A stretch of 64,000 nucleotides of DNA from Lucifuga dentata (lineage: Eukaryota; Chordata; Actinopteri; Ophidiiformes; Bythitidae), in contig VXCM01000999.1 of assembly GCA_014773175.1 (NCBI GenBank), positions 100,171-164,170 of the forward strand, written 5' to 3'. The notes under the pieces were generated by a model that searched no databases, was not told the origin of the DNA, and saw only the letters and a list, made by a program, of their open reading frames with translations. The position numbers and the translations under genes were made by a program. Below are positions 48,282 to 62,319 of this stretch, piece by piece. The stretch's first letter is position 1. Every line of letters starts with the position of its first letter.

Positions 48282-48392
48282 TATATATATATATATACAT
48301 GGTCATACCACTTTGTTTCAGAGTTNACATTTTTTTTGGGACACCCTATATATATATATATATACATGGTCATACCACTTTGTTTCAGAGTT
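48260..48392. other. assembly joint: 66 bp repeated exactly across one N
   Basis: 48260-48325 equals 48327-48392, with N at 48326. It includes the right end of the mariner-like MITE and an (AT)n tract of the same length in both copies. Confidence 0.9.
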
Positions 48393-50524
48393 AGCGGCTG
48401 TCTCCCACCTGGTGTAGTTATGCTCCAGTGGGCTGGCTCAGTCGGGGGGTGGTGAGAGCATAGTTGCCAGCCTGGTGCTGATAGAGTCATACTGCTGCTG
48501 GTCTGTCTACATTTTTGGGAGGGAAGCACAGACAGACAGGCAAAGGCGACCTACTGCACTGCAAGGTGCTGTGGAGTGGTGAGATGCAGGAATATTTGTG
48601 TGTAAGTGTTTGTGTGTGCGTAGCCAAATTGATGAGCAGATTGTGAGTGGGTTTGTGTGAAGTCTCAGCACCGAGGGGGCGAGAAAGAGAGGGGAAAACA
48701 GAGATGACAGCCAGACAAAAACCAAGGCCAGAATCCGGTGAATGACGTAAAAGACATCAAAACTGCTGCAATAATTTTATTCTGACATGACATGATATTT
48801 TGCTACTTAATAGAAGACACATTTATTTTTAACATGTTTATGATACAGAGGCATTGATTTACCATGAAAGTTACACACTAGCACCATATACCAAATGCAT
48901 AATACAGTCCTGCTTCTGATTTATTACAACATGTCAGGAACATTAGCAGACATTCTGTGCTGTCTGGAGCTTGTTTTGAACTTGACACTGATGGAAAAAA
49001 AAAAACAAAACATCATTAAATACAAAGCCTAGCTTTCTATAATATCAAGTCACTGACTGTGTTTACATGGACTGTTTTTTTTCCCTTTTGAGTGTAGTTA
49101 GTGCGATGGATGATTCCCACTAGCATAATGATTGGACAAGGTGTCCTGGTTACATTTTTAACACGCACACTTCACCATGAGTGAACTTTTAAAAACCATG
49201 ATGTGATGTTATTGATGTATATGGTGTTATTAGTTTACTCATGTGCATTTGTTCTGAAGGTTGATCATAATATGTAATTCTGCTGGAGTTATTGAAGGTA
49301 AGCTTTCTGTTTATCATCCTGAAACTAATAATAGGGTGGTTCCCCTGAGAAAGATTCCACACTTGGAAATGTGGTAGAAAATGCTCGTAAATGACATGGA
49401 AGAGGTAAGTCTTCTAAGGAGAACATTGCTGTGTTCCTCCATACAATACAATGTTGTGTATTTTCCTAATGTATTGATTTGTTCCCATTTTATGACATTA
49501 ATAACATGATAAAACATGGATAAACAAATGGACATGGATCATTAGCATTCAACTCTCACATATTACTCTAACTCTGTAATGCTACATTTACATTGTCATG
49601 TAAAGCGACCTGATTCAGATCTTTTGCTCACATGCGGGCACATATTGGATATGCATTGTGAAGATATAAATGGTAAAAAGCACATGAAACTGAATATTTT
49701 CAGATCCATTTTTAGCCCAGGAATATGTGGAAATAAATCAGATACATATTGGATATCTGCCAATGTGAGCAATCTAAATACACAGACCGGAATGTCCTTG
49801 CCATTCCGACTCCTACGTACTGTTCTACTTTATCCACATATGAATGATGTAAGCGACCAATGTGATGACCACTCTGTCAACAGAAATAGAGGACATACTA
49901 TATATTAGACATACTGATGTGGTGCTTATATGTTAGTGTGTGATTACAGGCTCCCATTGTAGTCACCACAGTCCAACTCCCACCTGCTTCTCCTTTGTGA
50001 TCATATGATGGGAGAGTTTTGGGATAAACACTCACTCAACATATCGAATGTTTCTCTCCACATTTGTCAATTGCTAACCCACTGATCATATAGATAAATA
50101 TTTCTCTTATATTCATACATTGCAGCATTGTTTTACATCTGTCAAAGAGAAAATGTAAATACACTATAGGCCAAAGATCAGAATTGGGCATCAAGACCTG
50201 TAGTGTATATGTAGCCTAAAAGTGAAATGGAAATTGAGGTTCAACTCCTGCCACCCCAGCAGTGAGCTGACAGAACCATTTTAGTGACAATATGCTATGT
50301 GCTGTGGACTGATCTGCCAACTGCCAGCCTCCCACCCAGAACACCAATCAGAGAGGAGAACCAGGCTCATTATTCAGGACAATTAACCAATGGGCTGGGT
50401 GTCTTCTGTCATTACTCATGGCTCATTTGGTCCCAGTCAGATGAAGGTGCCATGTCCACTCAGGCTGCATGTCACTCGGGGGGAAGGGGGGCTGCATTCC
50501 ACAAAGAAAGAGAGATACAAGCAG

Positions 50525-50526
<2 letters not shown>

Positions 50527-50560
<34 letters not shown>
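50527..50560. repeat. (GA)n microsatellite
   Basis: GA array of about 30 bp. It creates several arginine/glutamate-rich chance frames. Confidence 0.95.
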
Positions 50561-52782
50561 AGCAGACACACCAGTTCATTCCCACGTGCATGCTTGTGTT
50601 TATCTGCACCTGCTTCATAATGGTAGCCAACACAGGTGCAAACACACACAGAGGGCAGATGTTATTTTATTATCTTGTTTTATTTTTCTTTTTTCTGATT
50701 TTTCTTTTCCTAATTGTACTATAAAGTTAGTTACATGCATGTTCTGGAGAATTTGCTTCACATAAATCCCTAAATGAGACTAAACTATAGTTGTACAAAG
50801 TGGAAAGAAAAGTTGAGATAAAGTGACCATTCAGGAAGAGATAATAAAGAAAAAAGATAGTAACGCAATAATGGCAATAGGCAAGGAAATTCATCAAGCA
50901 TAAAGGTATGTGGCAATGCAGCAGCATGGCAGCCTGTGCTGATGCAATGCTTTCAGCATCCATCTCAACCATGTGTGTGGACATGCACACATTCACACAA
51001 CCATACACACGTACAGAAAGATGAAACTGTATGCATGACTAATCCATTTAACACTCTCCCCCAGCAGCCTGGCATGAGAGCATCGTCCAGTAACCCACAA
51101 ATTTGGATGCTCTGCTTGGTTGTGCTCACACGCATGCACATGTGCGCACACATATAAACACACGGTGTAACCCTGGCCATCTACATTGAAAATAGCCTCC
51201 AGATTGGCCTCCATGGTGGTTTATGTGCATGACTTTGTCCATCCATTTTGAGGGTGTGATGTGGGCAAATAAGAAGTGTGATTATTCCCATGGACAACTG
51301 CCTGTGTCTGAAATGAATCATCAACCACAGATGCTGTGACAAAAGTTTTGAAACTTTTTTTTTTATTCTGTTTTAAGAGCTGACACTTCATTCTTTTGCT
51401 TCCAGTTGCTTGTAGATAAATTTATATTACTTGAAAGTTATAATGCAATACACTTATAATGGAAGAAAATTTCAGTCCTACTTAAAAGAAACAGATCCTT
51501 ATTCTGGGACCGTTAGGTTTGTTATAGAGGCTGACGATCAAAAAACTTTTCTGTAAAGAGTGATTGGTACAGATTTCTTTAAGTCCTGTATATGAGAGTA
51601 ATATTACATAATTTCTCCAGGTGCAAAGTTCCAGACAGCAGGGTCTGCTCTGTAGGATTTATAAGGAGGTGACAATATTAAATGACTCCGGTTTCCATTA
51701 GGCATGTTGCACCAAATTGTTTATCGACGCATATCTCAGAGCTGACACTCTCTGATTAATAATGTTATTAAGGAAGGAGGAGCAGAGAGAGAAAAAAGAT
51801 GACAGGCCATTCTGTGACTGCCTAGAAACATTGACCATTACTCTGTGTGCATGTGTGTGTGTGCATGTGTGTGTATTTGTGTTTTAAACAAGTGCACCCT
51901 GACACCTGCATTGGTGTACAAATTTTACATTTAATATGCACATGACCATGCATTTGCATTCATTATCTCTTTAATACATGCATTGTATCTGGTATGTTTG
52001 AGTATGTCTCTTGGTGTCTATAACCCGTGTGTAAGTGAGGAAGTACAGGCAGTCATTTAAACAATATGAAGTGAAGTGCTTTGGTGGTTTTCTGCTGGTA
52101 TGAGATAGTTTCAGGTAATTTCAGCTAAAAATAAATTCTACTCAATTATTCTAACACACATATTTTGAAGAAGTATACCAATCCTATGATGCCTTTTTCT
52201 CCAATTTGAAGTGGTGTCATTCAGGATAACAGTGGCCCCTTCCACTTTGCATGTGTTCAGCTGGTGTTTTGAACAGCATGGTAATAACATCAGCAACAAG
52301 CGGAGCATTTTGAAATGTCAAGATATGATCTAAATTGAGCTTTCATGCTCTGTTCTGTAACAAAACCTGCAGTGGCTTTTTTCCTCTTCCAGCATGACAG
52401 GGAAAGCTCAATAATGTCTCAGAATCATGTGATAGCAACAATAAGCAGATCTGTGGACGAAAACCTTTGGTAGGAAAGATTTCATATCATTGCAGAGTCC
52501 CCATCATTGCAAAGAAAAGTTTTGGGATTTTTTTTTTTTTCTTTTTTTTAACCATAGTGCATAATGGAACCCCCACTGATCTACTGACTTTTTATCCTAA
52601 AGCTTTCTGTCAGATTTAAAGCCCTGATGATTGGCTATAAGCCGAGGAAGACAGCGATACTGTCGGTCTGGGTGAGCCACGGCAGGCTGCACGTCATCTG
52701 ACACCTGTCTCATTCACATCTGCTGTAGGACCCATGGGCCACTGATTTGTGTGAATGCTTGGGCTCACATGACGTGTGTGTG

Positions 52783-52787
<5 letters not shown>

Positions 52788-52829
<42 letters not shown>
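52788..52829. repeat. (AG)n microsatellite
   Basis: Homopurine AG array of about 42 bp. Confidence 0.95.
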
Positions 52830-52831
<2 letters not shown>

Positions 52832-54011
52832 TGGCCTTGCCTCACTACACCGTCGACGGATCAGTCAGGGGGAGGAGAAAAATGAACTAATCAGCCTCTC
52901 GAGTGGTGGAATCTCACCCAATTTATTTCCAAGCTAACAGGCGTTGGTTAATGAGCTGAAGCAAAGCATCCTCTCTCCTCCGTCTCCCTCCTCTCCTCCT
53001 GCGCTGAATCTGTGGACTGAACCAAATGCATGTGCACGTGCACTCATCTTTATGAGTCCAACTACATGTTTACATTCCAGTTCAAACAAGAACTAATACA
53101 CGTTTGTAATACACTTCACACACAAACACACACACACACACACACACTCACATCTCTGCACACTCTTAGTTTGGTTTGACTGAAATCATGAAGGCGGGTG
53201 AAGGGCTTGGTATTTGGTAGAATTGTCAGGCTTACAAAATGTCACATAAAAAGATTGTCTCCTAATGTGATGTCTCTGGGACTCAAGTTAAATACATTTT
53301 TAACCCTTGTTCATTGTATTAACGTTGATCTTATATCAGTTTGAACTTTGAGACCATTATGAATCAAATGGGAATGAGCACATGAACCACAGCTTAAGAT
53401 CAGCATCCTCTCTGTTAAGGTAAATGACATGATTCTTTGCTAGTTTTCAAATGTAAACTCCTTGTTATTGTACAAGAATTCAAATGTAAGGAAAAATGTT
53501 CTCATAGTTTACGTTGTCGTTTTGAAAGGTTTGATAGCTTTTGCAAGAAATGTTTCTATAGTTCAAGTTTTGATAGAAAAAAGTGCTTTTCCAAGACACT
53601 GTGTATTTAACATATTTGTTAGAAAAACATTTTACTGGCAATGTGCTTCACATCCTTGGGCTGATTTGTTGGTTTATTGTTGTTATTCTGCAAATTGCTG
53701 ACCAAATTTAAACATGATAGAGATGCCTAAAATGTTTTGTGTAGGCATATTTTGTTGTCAGTATCTTTCTACATGGCCTACTTTGTATCATTATTCAAAA
53801 ATGATAGAGGGAGAAGTAGAGGAAGCAGAGATATCTACAGTATATGTCCACTGATAGTAACCCTCAGTAATCCATCATACACTGCACCCACGGGACATGT
53901 TATACTTTACATAATGAGAGCAACTCATGTTTTCTAAATAGCAATAACTGCTAGCTCTTCATCATAACAAGCAGAGTGAAGTTACTTTGATACTGGAATT
54001 TACTGGAATAT

Positions 54012-54583
54012 TTAAATGCCCATACCAGTGATTTTATATGTTTAAGACCAATAAATACTATCTGCATACATGTTACAATACTGTCAACTGTTTTCCAAAA
54101 CATACTACTGGAACGGTAAATATTAGAATTTTTTTCCCCCATCCTGACTGCCACTGGTTTCACTTCATTCAAGTACACTAATAAAATAAACTTGTAGAGA
54201 CTTGAAGAGACTTGAGAGAAGTTATCCATCACAGCAAAACACAACATCTATGAATTTTTTTTTGTCAAAGTTACTTAATTTTACTTAATTTTAGTGATCT
54301 AACAGAGAAAAAAATGCACGCCAGGGAATACAGTCCCAGGAGAAGACAGCTTTTACCAAGGAATTAAAACAATCATGTCTTCTACAGTTAGACATACATT
54401 TTATCAGGAGAAACATTGAATTTTAAGGTGTGTGTATCACCTGAACATTGGATTTTGAAAGATTAGAACAGGAAAACTGAAATACAGTTCTATGTTTTGG
54501 AAAAAGATTGGCAGTAATATAACATGTACGCGAGTAATATGTTTTGGGCTTAAACATACAAAATCACCAGTATCGTCCTTTAA
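54012..54583. mobile_element. TTAA-flanked long-TIR element, copy 2
   Basis: Collinear with copy 1: left arm 'ataccagtgattttatatgt' ... 'ctgcatacatgttacaatac', interior 'cagggaatacagtcccagga', right arm 'cagtaatataacatgtacgc' ... 'aaatcaccagtatcgtcc'. TTAA occurs at both ends (54012-54015, 54580-54583). This is the cleanest copy for defining the family. Confidence 0.72.
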
Positions 54584-54825
54584 ATTAAGAGAATATTTTT
54601 CTACAGTATAAAATCAATTACCTTGTTTGCTATTTGAAATGGGGATTGTATCTTCTCAAAGAGACATTTTATACAATTTCCATATTCTTATAATTTGCAC
54701 ATTAAAGCATTTGAAATCTTTGAAATGCTTAAAATGCAAAAAGCACAATGATCCAGTGATCCATTCTCCCTTTCTGCAGTGCCACTGTGCACGATGAGTG
54801 AAAATAGGCTGTTTTGTCTTTAATG

Positions 54826-54858
54826 CCCCCCCCCCAAANAAAAAAAAAAAAAAAAAAA
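54826..54858. repeat. poly-C/poly-A with one N
   Basis: C-run, then A-run with N at 54839. Confidence 0.93.
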
Positions 54859-56884
54859 TCCTGTTCTGTTCTGATTGGTCAGACTTAACCTGGCAGCATC
54901 AACCAAACTGCAAAACAGGGATAGCGGCCAACGACTTGCTCACTAGCTTCGCACTTCATGGGTGTGTCATTAGGTGGGTGAATTCAGATGTGTTACATGT
55001 TGATGTCAACATGTTACAAAAGAAAAAGACAAATAAAAATGAGGTTTTCAGGGCAATTCAGGGCCTATGAGTTTGGCTTACTGGATACATTCTTGCAGAC
55101 ATGCAAGTTTTGTAACTTTGACAATCTTTAGCACACATTCTTCCAAATAACAAAAAGCATAATGTCCCCTTTAAATGCTGATAAAAGTGTGCCTAATTTA
55201 AATTTCCTCTTCCAGTAATTAATTTGCTTTACTTTTTGTGTTACAAATAATTTACATTTATCCAGTATTGCATTAACTTCACAGCTGTCACATACATGTA
55301 TTTTCCAGTCATAGCTTAATGGAATAAGTTCATGCTGCACACTAGGGATTGTCCAAAGGCTTTCGAAACTTAGGGAAATGCTAAATGAGGTAGAAGTAAA
55401 ATTTCAAAATAGGCTTACGGATATGATGCACCAAAATGTAAATTATATCAGCATATGCACACACTGATGATAGATCATTTAAAGGGGAAACCGTTAACAC
55501 ATTCACCATCCCTTTGATGAAATTTTGCTGGCTGTTATTGCACAGTAGCATCCAGTTAAGCTCAGCAGCTATAAAATGCCACACATAGATATCATCCAAA
55601 AATGTTACTTTGTAATCAATAACTATAATACTTAAGGGCTCAGTCCACCTTTAAGGTGCCAATACTATTGAACATATTGGTGAAAAAGAATTGCTTCAAA
55701 AGTCATATAGTTGAATGGTGAACAGCTCCAGTGACCTTTTGAGAAAATGCCAGTGAAACCTTCCAGCAAAATCTCACATTCCTGCAGCATTGCTGACATT
55801 ATGGAGAGGCTTTGTGAAATCTGCGGCAGTGAAACAAGGTTTCTGCTGTGGCTGCTGGCTGAGCAAAAGCCATGGAAGTATTTTAACACCTACTACCACC
55901 CTTCACTCTCCATACATTGTTGAAGAGTAAAAGAAAAAAGATAATGGGAATTAGAGTGAGAAACATACAGGAGAGCTGCAGAGAGATAAAGAGAGTGCTA
56001 CATTCCTTGACATATGATCATATTTTAGTGGGATTTTCAAAAAGTTTTCTCTTGGCATCCAATCCCCAACCACCTGTCCACACTTTTAAATAATTTTTAC
56101 AATATTATTTAAAGTGTTCTTATATAACAGTGAATGTAAAAATGGTGAAGTAAAAAAAATCCCTACAGTTTTATTAAGCTTGTCACTTAGGAATCAGTTC
56201 ACTTTTCACACAAAGATCACAAACTGTCTTGAGCATCTCGAGCCCTTATTTAATTAAAATGTGATAATAGCAAAGTTTTACACTAAAGAGGCTGAATGGT
56301 AGATTCACAGTGCTGCACTCAATATAATGACAAATGAAAATTGCACTCATAATCATAAAAAGTGTTCCATTACTTGACAAGACCAGGTCTTTATACAAAG
56401 CTTTAAAATGATAAATGTACCATTTTGATTAAAACTGGCAGAATTTTACAGTTGGAAATGATTAGAATAAATTGTCAATATTAGGATTTGTGACAGTGTT
56501 CATAAGACATTAGCCTCATGACCAAAAGCTGTGCACAAGCATATGCAGCAGGTTTTGTGAGTGCACAGAAATTGACATGTCAACACTGATAAATTATTTC
56601 TTGACATCAAGACCTCTAGGGGAATGCTCAGAATGATGTTACATGGGCAAATTATACTAAATCAACATTAATTTGGTGCTTTCAAGGTCAGTTGATATGC
56701 AAGATGGGTCAGGTGAACAGGTAAAGAAATGTTAGTGCTCAATTTTCACCTGTTCACTCCAGGATAGCTTTTTTTTTCTCCTTCTTCTTTTACTGGTAGC
56801 ACCAAAAATCTTTTCACAGTGTGTTTTTATGGCATTTAGAGGCCTATAGAAGCATTTTCCCATTGCCTGGTTTGGTTTTAGGGA

Positions 56885-56916
56885 GTAGAGTAGAGTAGAA
56901 TAGAGTAGAGTAGAGT
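56885..56916. repeat. (AGAGT)n array
   Basis: About six pentanucleotide units with one A/G change. Confidence 0.92.
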
Positions 56917-57858
56917 GTTTGTTGGCATCTTGCTAGAATGACCTGCTGAAAGCTTTGTGGGCGTGACATCAACGAATGTGATGGACAGTTGATTGGTAAG
57001 GTTGGTAACCACGTCCGTGTCCGCTGGAGGCAGAGCCTCGTGGACCATTGCGGACTCGCAGAAAGTATAAACAAGGCTTGTGGGATTAATGCATACAAAA
57101 AGGGAACGGACTTGATTGACTGAGAGCAACCCATTCCCCGTTAAAAATAGTTAGATATTCTTTTTGTTTTTTTTAAATCTCGATTTTGCGATTCAGCCAT
57201 TTTACACATCATGCCAAAACATAAACTCAAATTAATTGATTTATCACCCAGCCCTGAGAACATACAACAATATGCTAACTGTCACCATGTTAATCTGAAG
57301 ACATGTTCAGTAAGGTTGATGTTGTAGAACCTTTTCACAGCATCCATTCAGTCCATTCAAAAAGCTGTAGCTTCATGTTAACCATGTGCACAGTCTCCCT
57401 CTGGTTGTAGCTCAGCTAATTAATCAATAGATCATCTTGTAGTTGATTCAGATCATGTTCAGATAGTGTCACTCCACAGTTCATTTGGAACCGAACTGAG
57501 ACTACCTCTTCTAGGTAGGTAGATTGTTTTGATGTGTACCTGAGTGCCATTGCTATGCTCAAATATACTCAAACAAACCCACTTTAGAAGGGAAATGCTC
57601 TGGGGTATGAACCTAATGTTCCAAACGAACTAGGTGTGAAAACACACCTAAGTGTATCTCTCCATTTAATCTGAACTCATTGGTGTTAAACAGATAGCTG
57701 GCCTGAGTTGATCAGCTCCTTTCTGTGTGTTGATGCATAGTCATGACAGATAAGGCCAAGAGTTCTGCTAAAGGCACCAACACCAGCCATTCCCAGGCAA
57801 AGGGTGCCTGCTTGTCGTGTTCCCATGATAACCGTCTCCTTACTGCTGAGGACGCCAG

Positions 57859-57861
<3 letters not shown>

Positions 57862-57899
<38 letters not shown>
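57862..57899. repeat. (AG)n microsatellite
   Basis: Uninterrupted AG array of about 38 bp. Confidence 0.95.
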
Positions 57900-57902
<3 letters not shown>

Positions 57903-59264
57903 GCTCAATAACCTATTTGAGTTTCATGAAGAAATCAATAGAGTTACAACATCTTTATGCATATATGTTGTTTGACACAGTACACATCCACTAGCCGATG
58001 GGGAATATGCCAAAGGAAATCTAACACATTACACACACACACACACACCACTGTCTAATACACTCAAGACAACAGCTAGAAAACAGTGTCGATTAAAATC
58101 TGTCACTTTATTCTAAGATGTGTTCATTTTATATTAACTCATTTGACTTTTCTGCTCTGGCTCTTAATACACAGAGACAAAAGGAGCTTCTTCTCTTAGA
58201 GTGGAAGAAATGGCTGCAATTAAAAGGCGAGTGACTTTAACAAATTCCAAGGGTACAGCGTAGCGTTGGAATTAAGTCCTCCAGAGTGTTGCAGCATTAC
58301 AGCTCTGAGCAACTAAATGAGGACACACCCAGCCATAGTGTGACCAGATTAAAAGAAGAGAAATCAGCCCCTCACTGCTCCCAAACGGCCACCATCGCTG
58401 CAGGCTGTCCATCAGTCCACACGGTGCGGCTTGAATCACCCTCCAATCATCATGAAAGTGACATAAACTTCCCAGCTGGCTATTTAACAATAGATATATA
58501 ACAGTATTTACACCAAGTGGTTCATAAAAATTATAAAATATGCCTTATAGCTTTTTTTTTTTTTAATAGCAAATTGTGTGTGTGTTTTGGGTATACTTTG
58601 TGGAATGATAAATTGTATTATAGTAAGAAAATAATTTTTCACTCATCAGATTTGACAACAAATGTGTTTTGAGTAGTATATTGTAATACCCATCACAAAT
58701 ACTGACAAAAAAAATAGGCAAAAACAAAAACTTTTTTTTTTTAAAGAACAGACTAGGTAAAACAAGACATACTGTAATGTTTTTGAGGGGTTGATGATGC
58801 TGAACTTTATGATTAACATGTTAAAGGTTAGTATGTTGAACGTGTGAGAACAAAAGAAAAAATAAAAACACTCAATATAAAGTTCAAATTTAACTAATAT
58901 TAGGGCTGTAACTTATGCTTATTTTCATTATTGAGACATGTTTGATTAATTTATTATACCTACAGTTTGAATTCTTACAGAATGGTAAGAATTTTCACTC
59001 TATATCTCAAAACAGACCCCTAAATGAAAATAAGAACATGGAAATCTTTATATATCCCAAAAAGTGTTCAATGAAAATAAAAAAAAAAAGCAGGAAATCC
59101 TAATAGAAAAGAGATGCTGGAATTAGACTGTTTGGCACTTTTACTTAATAAATGATAAAAATGATTCAGCAATTACTTAAATTAAATACTATATGTATAT
59201 ATTTACATGTGCTGATATACATATTTTAAATATGTTGGTTGTGTATGCTCATTATTTATTAATC

Positions 59265-59297
<33 letters not shown>
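59265..59297. repeat. (TTA)n trinucleotide array
   Basis: About 11 units; it produces a poly-Tyr chance frame. Confidence 0.95.
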
Positions 59298-60020
59298 CCA
59301 TTATTACACTATAATCCCTCCATCTTAAACCGATTAGAGCAGTCATATTGTATCAGACAAGCACAGCCTATCGCATCAGCAGGATCAAGTCCGGCTCTTT
59401 CAATTTGTCTCCCACTTCCAGACCTCCTATAGAAAAACGACGCAAGGCTCCGTGGGGCGAAATGAGGAAAACCTTTTCATTATCCCTGGTGTCTGCGGTG
59501 TGGAAGAAATCAATAGAGGTGTCCATGTTGGATCCATCTATATTCTACTGTGTGAACCTAACACCCTCACATGGGGAAAGGATGAGGAGTGGGTGGTTTG
59601 AGGAGAAGAGGTTAGGGAGTTTTCGAAAAAGGAGGTGCAGTGGAAGAGGAAGTTAGGGAGGGAGGCGGAGAGAAAGAGGTCAAAGAGTTATTTATATACA
59701 CATAGTTTTCTGGTGCGCTCACACAGGTTGGAATAACTTAGTCAGGTTAGAGTGACTTTGGAGAAGTTGAGGCAGATTTAGATGTTGGAGGGATACAGTG
59801 GCTGCACAAATATCACTTCTGAACTGCACTGAACTGCAGAGGAAAACAAACCTGCACTCATCTTCCAAGTCTAAGAGATATAAATGGAGACACAATCATT
59901 TCTGATTTTCCGAGAAACAAATCAAGGAGGCACACAGGGCTGTTTGAGACGCCACTTGAATAACAGACATTTCAACTGTGGAAGTCATGCTAACGAGGCA
60001 CTCATTCAACCTCTGTGAAA

Positions 60021-60021
<1 letters not shown>

Positions 60022-60061
<40 letters not shown>
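60022..60061. repeat. (AC)n microsatellite
   Basis: Uninterrupted AC array of about 40 bp. Confidence 0.95.
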
Positions 60062-60063
<2 letters not shown>

Positions 60064-60762
60064 GTAACAACCATATCACCTGTCACCAGGAGCCTCATTA
60101 AGCTGACAGGCTCTGGCCTCTCAGGGCAGACCAAGACATCAGCATCCTCTCCCTCCTGTCATGACATGATGGATCTTTCTACCACTGGCTGCCAACCTGC
60201 CATTCACGTCCTTCTTCCTGTGGGCACCCATCAGGAAACACTCACTAAGCATCATGCTGATCAGCTTATTTGTATATATCCACATTACTATTCACATCCA
60301 AATCCAGTTGCATTTGGAAAGGATGCTGATGATTGGCTCTCGTAAAGTCTTCCCTCTCTCTTGCCATCTGCCTGTAGATGGATGGATGGAAGTGTAAGTG
60401 ATAACATTTCGTGGGCGGTTTTTACTATACTGTACTGTAAGCTTTAGCAAGCCTTAGACTCTACGACTTTAAACTGCTGACAGGACATGCAGTAAATGCT
60501 TGATGTTAACTGAGGACAAAATAGTGGTATGCTTGATAGAAAAAGAGCACATGATGCTTAAACTCAGCTGATGTTTCCTTTGGAAATACTGTATCTTCTT
60601 TATCAACGTTTTTGTGATATTCATTCATTTAGAGAGGTTTAAAAGTACTCACAGATTGCAAAAAAACAAAAAACAAAAAATCAATTCAGATGGGCTTTCT
60701 TTTTATAACAGATTTGTTGCATCTTTTTCTAATATTTATATCATCATAAGCATTGTAAGTGT

Positions 60763-61290
60763 TAGTGGTTTTGCATGTTTGAGCAAAACCCTTGTATATG
60801 TTACATTAATTATAACTATTTCCCAAAACATAATACACTGCAGTAAACAGAATAGTTTTTCCTACCTTCCAGACTGCCATTCGTTTCAGATCATTCCAGT
60901 TACACTATCAAAATCAAATTGTAGAGACTTGAAACATGCTTGGGATAAGTAATCCATCACATTGAACATGCCATGTCATGGCATGACGTGACATTTATTA
61001 AAAGTTTTTTTGGCAAAGTTACTTTATTGAACCAATCCAACATGGAGTTGCATAAAACATGGAGTTTTACACAAGAAAATGTATGCCTCCACCAGGGAAT
61101 ATAGTCCCAGGAGTAGATGGCTTTTACCAAGAAATTAAAAACAACCGTTCCTTCTACAAGATTTGGGAATTTGGCAAAATAACAGGAAACCTAAACTATG
61201 GTTTTATGTTTTGGAAAGTGGTTGTCAGTAATATATGTATATAGTATTTATTGGACATAAACGTGCAAAATCACTGGTACGGTTCTTCAA
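60763..61290. mobile_element. TTAA-family long-TIR element, copy 3
   Basis: Matches copies 1 and 2 along its length: 'tggttttgcatgtttgagc' at left, 'ccagggaatatagtcccagg' in the middle, 'tgcaaaatcactggtacgg' at right. The right terminal TTAA is decayed to TTCAA and the left terminus is not preserved. It is the most diverged of the three. Confidence 0.68.
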
Positions 61291-62319
61291 ATCATGAGAG
61301 GACTGAGAGCTTCAGTGTGGACAGGGAAAACATACAACAGCTCAGCAGTAATGACAGCTTTGACGTTAATTAATTCCCACTGGAGTTTTTGAGATCTAGG
61401 GTCTGTGAGGCAAACCAATAAGGTGTCAGCAATACCAGTGATCAAGTTTGATTGGACAGCTGTCAGCAAGCGTGACAAGCAGAGCAGCAGATGGACATTC
61501 TGCATTGTCGTTAGGAAATTAAAAGCAAATGGTTCAGTGGTTATAACAAATTATGGTATGCTGCAGAGTATATTTTATATATGAAATTATGGGCAGATTT
61601 CAGTGTTTTCATGAAGTACACTGATGAGATTTAACCAAAAGACTTTTATGGAATCTATTTCAGTCCCAAAGGAGATGAAAGTAGAACTAAACAGATTTGT
61701 TAGAGAAGCATTTATAAGCTTGTAGACAATTAAGATGTGGATTGCACAAAACTGAATATCAAAAAAATGCTGTACATTCAGTGTCATTTTATACAAATGA
61801 ACATTGCAATGACATCATCCTCATTTGCACTAAAATGGCAAACATTTAAGCTTGCATCTAATTTTCATGAATATTAAAAAGTAAATTTCCTGCTAATGAT
61901 GACCAAACATTGGCTGGCAGTACATTCCAAAATTATAACAAAATTAAACTGATAGTGGCAGTTACACAAACAACATGGTGTGTTACGACCATAAAGCATT
62001 GCATTTTGGTTTTATTGAATTGTACACAGGTTGTTTAGCCAAAGTTGACAAATGCCATACACCCTGTTTCACTGCCCCAATCACCTACAATTAGTCATCA
62101 ATGTCATGTGACCCTATATTACAGTTTATTATGGTGGCATTATTGGAATTAAGCTAATTTACTGACAAATTTATGTTCATACTAGGGTATATGTGGCATT
62201 ATTTTGAGGAACTTGGACATTACACAGAAGGGTTTGAAGGAAGGAGAGGGTCATGAATCAAGAAAGGCACAAACTAAAATTTTCCATCAAAACTGCTCCA
62301 TTGCTCCTGTGTGACCTTA

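Larger units (their letters stand above)
48393..54011. other. intronic, no gene recognised
   Basis: GA arrays and unassigned sequence. Segment 49059-49606 has 'tgtttacatggactg' at the left and an inverted 'cattgtcatgtaaagc' at the right, which might be the ends of an old element, but the match is too weak to call. Confidence 0.5.
54859..60762. other. intronic, no gene recognised
   Basis: Only simple repeats were identified. The blocks at about 56940-57130 and 59340-59690 are less AT-rich than their surroundings and could be undetected repeats or conserved noncoding DNA. Their open frames show no family motifs. Confidence 0.5.

Noticed and set aside
49059..49606. Possible 550-bp TIR element with tttacatg-type ends
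   Set aside because: Only about 8-10 bases match between the ends and no target duplication is visible.
49579..49908. 109-codon plus-strand open frame
   Set aside because: Overlaps the right edge of a possible old TIR element; composition is not coding-like and no family is recognised.
50284..50724. 146-codon frame containing an Arg/Glu run
   Set aside because: The central part is a translated (GA)n microsatellite; the flanks show no domain.
59340..59690. GC-richer block with a 102-codon frame, considered as an exon
   Set aside because: No family motif, no good acceptor/donor pair in phase, and it overlaps a different-frame chance ORF. It may instead be conserved noncoding DNA, which cannot be tested here.
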